Assembly: GCA_050305935.1 (NCBI GenBank)
Contig: JBNLGG010000045.1
Span: 1 to 35,052 of the forward strand
Direction: 5' to 3'
Length of the DNA stretch: 35,052 nucleotides
From: CAJXNP01 sp050305935
Lineage (GTDB): Bacteria; Bacteroidota; Bacteroidia; Cytophagales; Cyclobacteriaceae
Below the pieces are notes generated by a model. That model saw only the letters and a list, made by a program, of their open reading frames with translations, was not told the origin of the DNA and made no database searches. Shown one piece after another: positions 16,295 through 25,600 of this stretch. Position 1 is the first letter of the stretch, and every line of letters begins with the position of its first letter. The translations under genes were made by a program, and so were the position numbers.

Positions 16295-17392
16295 TCAATA
16301 CCACTTATAGATCCGAAGGCCAATCCCAAAGAAAATAAGGCCAATTCCCGAGAGAATAGCGAAAGGCATCATTATTTGCGAAATACCAGCTCCTTCGATG
16401 AAAACACTTCGGGTATAGTCAGCCATAAGTGTGAGTGGCAATTTCTCTATTATGGCCACCGCCCAGTCCGGGAAGTTGTGATAGCTGAAAAAGATGCCTG
16501 AAAGGATCATCATGGGCATGACCACCAGGTTTACCAGGCCATTTCCGACCCGGGTGTCTGACGTTCTTGCTGAAGCAAAAATGGCAATACCTGTAAATGC
16601 CACATTCCCTGCCAGGAAAATCAAAAGAAAAGGGACGAAGCCACCGGAAATGGTCACATCAAAATAGAAGTAGCAAAATAGCAGGAGGATGGCCGCTTCC
16701 AGGAAGCTCAGACCCAGACGTGCCACGAATTGTGCAGCGAGGAACAAGGATTTGCTCATCGGTGTAGCCAACATCCTTCGCAGTAGTTTTTTAGAGCGCT
16801 TGTCGATCATGCCATAACTGATGCCCCACATGCAGGACATCATCACCGACATGCACAGTAGACCCGGAACCAGAAAATCGATATATCTGGTGCCTTTCTG
16901 TTTCAACGGAACTACCGAGGTAGTCTGATCAGATACCTCTCCAAGGTTGTGTAGCTCTGCCTGTAGTTGAAGATAGATCAATTGAGCTTCGGGATTATTG
17001 GGGTCAAAATGAAATTGCAGGCTGTCGTTACCGGTAGTGACGATCAGCTCTGTGACACCTTTTTTAAGTAATAACAATGCAGAATCCCAATCCATCAGCA
17101 TGAATTGATACCTGACTTTGCCCGTTTCCTGCGTTCCGATTTCAACTTCAAATGTCCCGCTGTTTTCCAGGTCCGACTGCAAAATCCATTCATTCCATTT
17201 TTCATTGGAAGTTTCGGATGCCTTGCCTTTTGAGACCATGGCAATTTTTTGCACCAGGGTTTCTTTTTGGGTAAAAGCTACTCCCAGCCCCCAAGCCATT
17301 AAAATCGGGAAAAAGACTGCCCAGAAGATAATTCCCGGTTGCCTGAAAAATTCTTTGAAGTTGATGCTGATTAATTGTAAAAACTGATTCAT
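16295..17392 (-). CDS. ABC-2 type transporter permease
   Basis: A 365-residue permease: one N-terminal transmembrane helix (PGIIFWAVFFPILMAWGLGV), an extracytoplasmic domain of about 140 residues, then five helices, the first beginning FLVPGLLCMSVMMSCMWGIS and the last ending AILSGIGLIFFGIGLRIYKW. This is the ABC-2/DrrB-like layout of exporters of drugs, lipids or glycans. RSKKLLRRMLATPMSKSLFL is the cytoplasmic coupling region usual for the family. Its ATG overlaps the stop of the ATPase gene by one base (TAATG), so the two are translationally coupled. The cargo is not readable. Confidence 0.88.
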   Translation of the reverse strand: MNQFLQLISINFKEFFRQPGIIFWAVFFPILMAWGLGVAFTQKETLVQKIAMVSKGKASETSNEKWNEWILQSDLENSGTFEVEIGTQETGKVRYQFMLMDWDSALLLLKKGVTELIVTTGNDSLQFHFDPNNPEAQLIYLQLQAELHNLGEVSDQTTSVVPLKQKGTRYIDFLVPGLLCMSVMMSCMWGISYGMIDKRSKKLLRRMLATPMSKSLFLAAQFVARLGLSFLEAAILLLFCYFYFDVTISGGFVPFLLIFLAGNVAFTGIAIFASARTSDTRVGNGLVNLVVMPMMILSGIFFSYHNFPDWAVAIIEKLPLTLMADYTRSVFIEGAGISQIMMPFAILSGIGLIFFGIGLRIYKWY

Positions 17393-18327
17393 TAGTCGTT
17401 TAGGTGTTTACCGGTCATGCTGATAAAAAGGTCGTCAAGGGTCATCTTCCTGCATTCCAGGGAGGTCAGGTTCAGATTTTTCTGCTCGATGGATTGCATA
17501 AATTGAGGGAGATAACTGACCAGGTCCTTGACAATCAACTCTACCTCATTGTTATCATCATTTGTAATATTGATCACCGAGGGTCTGTCGGGGAGAAATT
17601 GTTCATCAAAACTTTCCTTGATGCTGAATTTTATCACCTCACCGCTTATATAGGTAGACAGCAATTCTTTTAACGTACCTTTTGCCAATATCTTTCCACT
17701 GTCCATGATAATGATCCGCTCACAAAGATAGGAGGCTTCTTCCATGTAGTGAGTGGTCAATATCAGGGTGGTGTTCAGCTCCCTTTTTAATTTCTTTAAT
17801 ATGTCCCAAACCTCCCGGCGGGCAGTAGGATCCAGACCGGTAGTGGGCTCATCCAAAAGAAGAATTTCCGGCTTGTTTAGAATCGAAATCCCCAGTGCCA
17901 GGCGTTGCCGCTGACCACCGGAAAGGTTGACCACATAAGCATCTTTTTTCTCCGTCAGGTTGATCAGGTCCAGCACCTCATCGATCCTGGAATTTCCCAG
18001 CTTATAAAAGCTGGCGAATAATTTTAGTGTTTCCAGGACGGTAATCTTTTCAAAAAATCTCGTTTCCTGGAGAGAGATGCCAATCACCTGGTGCAATTCC
18101 TTTTCATGGGAACGCCACTTCATACCTTTAATCAATATTTCCCCCGAATCTGGCTGCTGGATGCCTTCGATCATTTCCACCAGGGTGGTTTTTCCGGCAC
18201 CATTTGGTCCGAGCAGGGCAACGAACTCCCCTTTTTTAATGGAAAGGTCGATGCCATCGACTGCTTTCACGTTCTTAAAAAATTTTCTAACCTCTTTTAC
18301 CTGGATGATTTCCTCTTGTAAACCCAT
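17392..18327 (-). CDS. ABC transporter ATP-binding protein
   Basis: A 311-residue ATPase with Walker A GPNGAGKTT (40-48), Q-loop SLQET (85-89), signature LSGGQ (135-139) and Walker B ILLLDEP (155-161) followed by TTGLDP, then LTTHYMEEA with the switch His. A C-terminal domain of about 85 residues follows, as in DrrA/NodI-type exporter ATPases. It pairs with the ABC-2 permease whose start overlaps its stop. Start at 18327 gives a standard N-terminus. Immediately upstream is the duplicated 3' end of the SprB/OmpA gene, so the operon promoter must lie in about 46 bases or within that duplication. Confidence 0.92.
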   Translation of the reverse strand: MGLQEEIIQVKEVRKFFKNVKAVDGIDLSIKKGEFVALLGPNGAGKTTLVEMIEGIQQPDSGEILIKGMKWRSHEKELHQVIGISLQETRFFEKITVLETLKLFASFYKLGNSRIDEVLDLINLTEKKDAYVVNLSGGQRQRLALGISILNKPEILLLDEPTTGLDPTARREVWDILKKLKRELNTTLILTTHYMEEASYLCERIIIMDSGKILAKGTLKELLSTYISGEVIKFSIKESFDEQFLPDRPSVINITNDDNNEVELIVKDLVSYLPQFMQSIEQKNLNLTSLECRKMTLDDLFISMTGKHLND

Positions 18328-18373
18328 AGCTCCAAAATTAAAAAGAATTGCCGGAATGCAGAGGAGAAAATAT

Positions 18374-18483
18374 AAAAGCCGACAAGATTTGCCGGCTTTT
18401 AATTTATAGTGTTTGTGCTTTTGTTATTCTTCTTCCTGAAGTTGAACGCCTTCTGTTTCGATTTTCGTTCCTTCCAGCGTACC
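18374..18483 (-). pseudogene. Truncated second copy of the 3' end of the SprB/OmpA gene
   Basis: 110 bases identical at 108 positions to 19603-19712, in the same orientation. They encode the same last 19 residues (GTLEGTKIETEGVQLQEEE) and the same terminator stem; both differences are synonymous. The copy stops abruptly after position 18483, where sequence similarity to the gene ends. Its T-run is shorter (TTTT-ATATTTT) than that of the intact copy. It is a gene fragment with no start. Confidence 0.9.
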
Positions 18484-18489
18484 CCACTG

Positions 18490-18800
18490 GCAAGCTGTGT
18501 CGTGAAGAGTTCAACAGAAGGTTGAGCACATGTTGTACAAGAGATGATAGCAGGACTATCACAGTCGATGTGTAAGCATGGGCTGTAAACCACCTCTCGG
18601 TGCTGTTTTGGTAACAGGATGGTATTGAACGGAAAGAGGAAAAGGTTCGATAAAACGGATCAGGTGGGAATAGGAGAGATGAACGCAAGTGAGCCCCTGA
18701 TGAAGTGTCGATAAAGTAAACACATTGTCAAAAGCTTATCATCTTGCGGATGAGTGAAGATGAAGAGAAAGACATGACAAAACTTTAGAAAATGATAAAG
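18490..18800 (+). mobile_element. Possible group II intron 5' (domain I) fragment
   Basis: This non-coding stretch has words reminiscent of group II intron domain I, such as GATGAACGCAAGTGAGCCCC followed by TGATGAAGTGT, and GTAAGCATGGGCTGT. Recall is from memory of bacterial introns and not a search. No domain V hairpin and no reverse transcriptase frame follow, so it would be a 5' remnant. Boundaries are approximate. It could instead be some other structured RNA or unrelated DNA. Confidence 0.3.
18543..18556. repeat. 14-bp direct repeat GATGATAGCAGGAC, first copy
   Basis: An exact second copy lies at 18973-18986, just inside the RHS fragment. The pair may mark a recombination joint of the island. 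Confidence 0.6.
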
Positions 18801-18951
18801 CGGTACTGTGTAGGTGTTTTCACTAACCACATATTTTCTCAACAAAGTGCATCGGGTTTGAAGACAAACAATAGAAACTGATAATGGACAAAATATTTTT
18901 TCACACAACGAAATAAAATGAAAAAAGCCATCCATTTTTTAACCGTTACTA

Positions 18952-19530
18952 ATGAACAGCTTGGCTTGGGGTGATGATAGCAGGACACTTTATTATACCA
19001 CTACCAAGGCAACAGCAGAGGGTGATCAGCTTCACCGATTGATCCCGATGGAAGATGCTGGTGAGCAGGAATTATATACCTATACAGAAACGCTTAGCGG
19101 GTCGGCTCAGATAGAGCGTGGTGCCGGAGGAGATATCTACCTGAGCATAGCAGGTGCTACAGGCCTGGCAAAGGTAAATGAGACAGATATTACTAGTGAA
19201 ACTTTGACCTTTACAGGGAAGCAACTGGCTGGTCCATTACCGCAACAAAGCCAACGTATCACGAGTGCCGAACAAAAACCGGTATATGTCTTTAATAAGG
19301 AAATCGGAACAAAAGCTTACGAGCTAAGCGATCACCTGGGCAATGTACGGGCAACGGTAAGTGACAAGCTCAGGATCGTAGTAGACGGTAGTGGCAACAC
19401 TTCTTACGAGGCAGATCTTCTTTCCCACAGCAATTACTATCCGTTTGGTATGGCTTTACCGAATGGCACTTACAATAGCCAGAATTATCGCTATGGGTTT
19501 AATGGTATGGAAGATGACTGGATCCAGTGA
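18952..19530 (+). pseudogene. RHS repeat-associated core fragment, headless and tipless
   Basis: 192 codons. The C-terminal half is the Bacteroidota RHS-core signature: YELSDHLGNVRATVSDKL, then NYYPFGMALPNGTYNSQNY and RYGFNGMEDD. In intact genes this leads into a GARMYDSRLGRW-type segment and a variable toxin tip; here the frame stops (WIQ, stop) right after GMEDD. Upstream, the several-hundred-residue RHS/YD repeat region is missing, and an in-frame stop lies at 18940. The ATG at 18952 is therefore fortuitous. The preceding 100 residues look like RHS-flanking beta-rich sequence. It is a gene remnant or a donor cassette, not likely a working toxin. Confidence 0.75.
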
Positions 19531-19599
19531 ATATTTAACCCCGATTAAAATTCCAATTGCATAATCGAGGATAAGGCAACTAAGAAAAAATAAGACGTA

Positions 19600-19630
19600 A
19601 AAAAAAGCCGACAAGATTTGCCGGCTTTTA
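19600..19630 (-). terminator. Intrinsic terminator of the SprB/OmpA gene
   Basis: On the minus strand AAAAGCCG pairs with CGGCTTTT over an 11-base loop, followed by eight T. It lies 22 bases after the stop codon. The same stem is copied at 18374-18400. Confidence 0.8.
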
Positions 19631-19652
19631 ATTTATAGTGTTTGTGCTTTTG

Positions 19653-22600
19653 TTATTCTTCTTCCTGAAGTTGAACGCCTTCGGTTTCAATTTTCGTTCC
19701 TTCCAGCGTACCGGTCAGTGCGATAAATTCTACCCTTCTGTTGAGCGATTTGTTTTCAGCCGTGGTGTTTGGTACCAGTGGTCGGGATTCCCCAAAACCT
19801 TCGGTGTCCAGCCTGTTTTCCCTGATACCGAATTTGATCAATGCCTGCTTGATAGCGTTGGCCCGGTCGAGCGAAAGTTTCTGATTTGACTCAGCAGATC
19901 CGTCACTGTCAGTATGGCCGTCAATTCGGAACGAGATATCAGGATGTTCTTTCATAAAGGTAGCGATCCTGTTGATCGTAGTAAAAGACTCAGGTTTAAT
20001 CGTAGATTTCGCTATGTCAAACAAAATGTCCCTTGTGGTAAATCTACCTTTAGATACCACCTGCTCGTAAAGCGTCATGTCATCCGGTGTGGTAACGATA
20101 CATCCGTTGGCATCTGTTACATTTACTGTGTAAACTCCCAGCACCAAGTCTTTGATATCTTCCGAGGTCGCACCGTTGCTCCATTCGTATTTGTATGGCT
20201 CGACCCCACCACTTACTGTGATAAAGATTGCCCCACTGTTATCCCCGCAGCATTTCACATTGTGCACAGAGTCTATCCTTAGTGTCAATAGAGGAGGTTC
20301 AACGATTTCAGCATTCAAAGTTCTCAGACAGCCGTTTGCGTCAGAAACCATGAGCGAATAACTATCGGCCTGGACTTCAGAAATGTCCTCCGTATTGGCT
20401 CCATTGCTCCATGAATACAGGTAGGGAGTTACACCTCCGGATACGGAAACGTCAATCGAGCCTGTGGAAGCGCCGTAACATTCCACATCTACCACCTTAT
20501 CGATGGATGCATAGTAAGCTGACGGTTCTTCGATGGTTGCCTCCAGTAAGCTTTGACATCCATTTCCTTCGGTAATGGTTAATGTGTAGGTTCCCGCTGT
20601 AATACCCCGGATGTCTTCGGTCGCTGCGCCATTGCTCCAGCTAAACGAGTAAGGCTGTACACCTTCCTGAACTGTCACCTGAATGGAACCTGTACTATCA
20701 CCATGGCATCGGATGTCGGTAATGGCATCGATCGTTTTTACCAATGGAGCAGGTTGAGTAATTTCCGTATTGAAAGTGGCTACACACCCATTATCATCGG
20801 TAACAGTCGCCCTGTATTTTCCGGCAGGGGCTTCCACCAATCTATTAGAATTAACTCCATTGTTCCATTGGTAATTGTATGGGGCTTTTCCACCGCTTGC
20901 CTGTATTTTGACAAAGCCGGTTTTTTCACCTGAACAACTGATGTTGCTGATCGAATCCAATGTGATGACCAGGTTGGCCGGTTGATTGATCGTAGCATTC
21001 AATGATTCCTCACAACCATTTGAGTCACGGACCTTTACGGAATATGTGCCTGCCATCGCATTTACCAGGTCTTCGCTTTCGGAACCACTACTCCATGAAT
21101 ACATATATGGATAAACACCACCCTTTACCGTGATATCAACAAATCCCTTATTGTCTCCGAAACAAAGCACATGATTGACTGAGTCAACCCCAACCGCTAG
21201 TTTTTCTGGCTGTGTGACCTCGGCTTCCACCGATTTAATACAACCATTTTTATCTTTCACAGAAAGCTGGTAGTTGCCCGAAGGAATTCCAATCAGGTTT
21301 TTTTGCGATGAACCATTGTTCCACACATAGCTGTATGGTACTACACCTCCCGATACGTCCACCGAGATGCTACCTGTCTGGTTGCCAAAACAATTGACAT
21401 TCGTCACATCAGCAACGGAAACAAGCAGAACCGGTGGCTCGGTAATTTCAGCAGCAAGTTCTCTGGAACAACCTTTTGCATCAACAATTTTAACCGAGTA
21501 TTCACCCTTGGCTAAATCAACATTGTTTTTTGTAGTCACGCCATTGCTCCATTGATAATTATAAGGTGTCGTTCCACCTTTTATTGCCAATCCGATGGCG
21601 CCTTTCGTTTCATTGGCACACAGGTTATTGGCTACACTATCAATGCTTGCCAGGAGTTCCTCCGGTTGATTGATCGTAAGGTTCAAGGCGTTTTGGCAAC
21701 CGTTGGCGTCATTTACCTTTACATTATAATTCCCTGCAAGTACCCCTGAAATGTCCTTGGTTTTAGCTCCATTGCTCCAACTGAAACTGTAAGGAATTGT
21801 TCCACCGCTGACATCCAATGTAGCTTTACCATCAGGCGTTCCATAGCAACTGATGTGCTCAATAGAGTTCACTGCAATTTTAAAGCTATCTGGTTGTGAA
21901 ACCGGGGTTTGCAGACTGCCAGTACATCCATTTCCGTCCGTGACCGTCAGACTGTAGTCGCCCGCTTTCAGCCGCTCGATATCCTGGGTTGTCTGGCCGG
22001 AATTCCATGCATAACGATACGGCGCTTTACCGCCGGTAACTGTCACATGGATAGCCCCGCTTTGATCACCAAAGCAAGATAAATTCTTCACGTCATCGAG
22101 TGCGATAACCAGGTTAGAGGGCTGCGCAATTTTAGCACTTAGTGATTGGGTATAACCGCTGGCGTCGGTGACGTTTACCGTATAGTCACCCGCCACGACG
22201 CTGGAAATGTTTTGGGTAGAATCGCCATTGCTCCACTTGTACTTGTATGGCGGCACACCTCCTGTGGCACTGATCTTTATGCTACCTGCTGCGTCTCCAT
22301 AGCAATGGATATCCTCTATTGATACCAAAGAAACGATCAATGGAGGAGGTTGTGAGATAGACGCACTGGCTCTGTCTTCGCAGCCATTGGCATCCCTGAC
22401 GTTTACAGAATAGTCGCCACCAGGCACGTTTGAAATATCCTGCGTGACTGCTCCGTTACTCCAGCTATAGGCATAAGGAGGGACACCGCCTGTTACAGCG
22501 ATATCAATGGCGCCGGTGTTTTGTCCATATTGCCTTATATTGGTTACGCTGTTGACATTCACGTTTAACTGAGTTGGTTCTTTAACAATCGCCACAATAG

Positions 22601-25600
22601 AAGAGTCTCTACAGCCTTTCAAGTCCATTATTTTAACCCTGTACTCGCCAGCGGTTACATTGCTTAGGTCTTGTGTCGTTGCCCCATTATTCCATGAATA
22701 TTTGTAAGGCGCCGTACCGCCAATGACGGTTATGTTGATAGCGCCGTTGTTGCCGGAATAACAGGATACATCATCCACCGATGTAAGCGTGGCGACCAGT
22801 TTTGTAGGTTGGGTAATCACTGCGGACAGCTGTCGGCTACAACCCATTTGGTCGGTGATCACCACAGAATAATTTCCTGCTCCCACATCCACCAGGTTTT
22901 GCGTGGTCGCACCATTACTCCATTTATAAATGTATGGCTCAACACCGCCTTTAACATCCAGTCTTATAGCTCCGGTCAGATTATCAAAACAGAGGATGTC
23001 TTTTACTTCGATGATGTTGGCGACAAGTGCTGGCGGTTGTTTCACCGTTGCGCCGATGGTTTTGGAACAGCCATGGGCATCGGTAACGGTTACCGAATAA
23101 TTTCCGGCAGGAAGTGCTGAAATATCCTGCGTAGTAGAACCATTGCTCCAGCTATATTTATAAGGTGCCACACCGCCGATAACGGCCAGGTCGATGGAAC
23201 CTGTCTGGTTGCCAAAGCACGAAATGTTAACTACTGTATCGATCCTCAATGCCAATACATCAGGCTGGGTCACCTCAGCCTCAAGTTGCTGTGTACATTG
23301 ATTTGCATCTGTTATTTTGACCGCATATTTACCCGCCGGGATGGCCTCCAGGTCCTGGGTGCTTGCTCCATTGTTCCACTGATAATTGTACGGGCCGATA
23401 CCACCTGAAACCGTGATGTCAATGGCCCCGCCTTTATCACCATAACACAAGACGTTTGTTACAGATTTAACAGAGAATTTGACCGCAGTAGGCTGCGTTA
23501 ATGTTGTGCTGACGGTTTGTAAACAGCCATTGGCGTCAGTGGCAGTCAACACGTAAGATCCCGCACCTTTATTGGCGAGATTTTTAGTGGTGTCCCCGCT
23601 GTTCCACCTGAATTTGTAGGGAGTGACACCGCCGCTCACCCTCACGTTAACAGCTCCAGTGGTAGCTCCATTACAAAGAATGTCCTTATCCGATTCTAAA
23701 CTGGCGATAAAGCGCGAAGGCTCGGAAATGGTAGCGTCTACTGCCTTTTCGCATCCCCTGGCATCAGTTACTTTAACCGAGTAATTACCGGCGCCCAGGT
23801 TGCTTATGTTTTTGGTCTTTGCGTTGTTACTCCATAAATAGGTGTAGGGGGCCACACCACCAGAAACATCCAGGGCGACAGCTCCGGATGTTTGTCCATA
23901 ACATTTAATGTCTGTTGCAGAGGCTGATGCCACAAGTAGCGGGTTTTCTGTAACTGTAGCACTTAATGAATCAGTACATCCATTCCTGTCGCGGATAATT
24001 ACGTTGTATTTTCCGGCTTTTATATTTATAATATCCTGTGTGTTTGCACCATTGCTCCATTGGTAAGAATAAGGCTCAACACCACCTGAAACATTGATGT
24101 TCACAGCGCCTTTCATGTCACCAAAGCATAAAATATTAGTCACTCCTTCAATGGACTTAACTAGTTGTGCCGGTTCGGTGATGTTTTTAGAGTAGGTAGT
24201 AGTACAGCCGTTCGCATCTGTCACTGTGACGCTGTAGGTACCCGCAGTTATCCCGGAAATGTCTTTGGTGGTAGCGCCATTACTCCATGCAAAACGGTAA
24301 GGTTTAACGCCACCGAAAACATTGATGCTTATTGCCCCGGAATTGTTTCCTTTACAGTCCACATTCCTAAATGAATTTTCTGTCAGCGAAAGTAATTGAG
24401 GTTCGTTGATGGTAACGGAGATACTTTGCACGCAGCCGTTATTGTCCGTTACATCTACTGAATAGGAGCCAGCCTTTATTCCACTAAGGTCTTGTGTCGT
24501 GGCGCCGTTGTTCCACGAATAGACATAAGGTGCGGTACCGCCCACTACTCGTAAATCAATAGCACCTGTGCTTTGTCCAAAACAATTGATGTGTGTCACA
24601 CTATCAAGCGACAAAACCAATGGCTCTGGCTCAGAAATAGAAGCGCTTGCCTCCAACTCACAAAAATTAGCATCAGTAATTTTTACTGTATAATCGCCCG
24701 CCGGGACGTTTACGAGGTCTTGCGTCACCTGGCCATTGCTCCACCTGTATTTATAGGGCAGAACACCACCTTCAACTTCAAGGTTGATAGCGCCAGAATA
24801 GTTATTGTTGCACTTGATGTCAGTGGTGTTGACAATCTGTGCCTTAAACTCCGAGGGCTGGGTCAATACTGTGTCGAGTGCCTGCTCGTGTCCATTTGCA
24901 TCTTTTACCTTTACCGAATAGTTACCCGCAGGAAGGCCATTGATATCTTGCGTCGTCGCCCCGTTGCTCCAGGCGTACTGGTAGGGAGGTACTCCACCGA
25001 TGACTGAGATATTTATTTCACCTGTTGTCGTACCAAAACAACTGATGTTTTTCGTATTGTCAATTTTTGCGACCAATGGAGATGGCTGTGTCAAGGTAAC
25101 GTTCATTATCTTCGCGCATCCCGAAGCGTCCGTTACCCTAACTGTGTAGCTGCCGGATGTAAGGCCTGAAAGGTCCTGGGTTTCTGCATCGGTATTCCAT
25201 TTATACTTGTAAGGAGGAATACCTCCTGAAACTTCAATGTCTATTGCGCCGTCCTGACCTCTATAATAAGAGATGTTTTTAGAATTGACAAGGTTGACAT
25301 TCATGGCGCTTGGTTGTGTGATCTCCGTAGCAATGGATGCCTCACAACCGTTTTTGTCTTTAACTTCCACGGAATATTTGCCCGCTTGTATCCCGGCAAT
25401 ATCCTGGGTTGTAAGTCCATTATTCCATCGGTATGCATAGGGAACTTTACCACCTTTTACATTGATATTTATTGCTCCACCAAAATCGCCAAAACAACTA
25501 AGGTTGCGTACTTCATCAAATGTGATAGTCAATTTTTCCGGTTGAGCCACCTTGGTCGTCGATACTTCTGTACAATTCTCAGAGTCCTTTACGGTAACAT

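Larger units (their letters stand above)
18374..19712. other. Rearranged island bounded by 110-bp direct repeats
   Basis: The two copies of the giant gene's 3' end (18374-18483 and 19603-19712) enclose about 1.1 kb of unrelated DNA: a possible group II intron fragment, unrecognised DNA and an RHS-core fragment. No integrase or transposase remains. It could arise by insertion of an element that rebuilt the gene end, by tandem duplication of a gene end followed by insertion, or by recombination with a paralogous gene. Confidence 0.6.

Noticed and set aside
18404..18935. Several minus-strand frames of 64-94 codons in the island
   Set aside because: They run across the duplicated 3' end in the wrong frame and across intron-like DNA; none has a recognisable product.
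18917..18974. Short ATG frame (MKKAIHFLTVTNEQLGLG) before the RHS fragment, looking like a signal peptide start
   Set aside because: Only 18 codons, in a different frame from the RHS core, and it ends at once; possible relic but no support.
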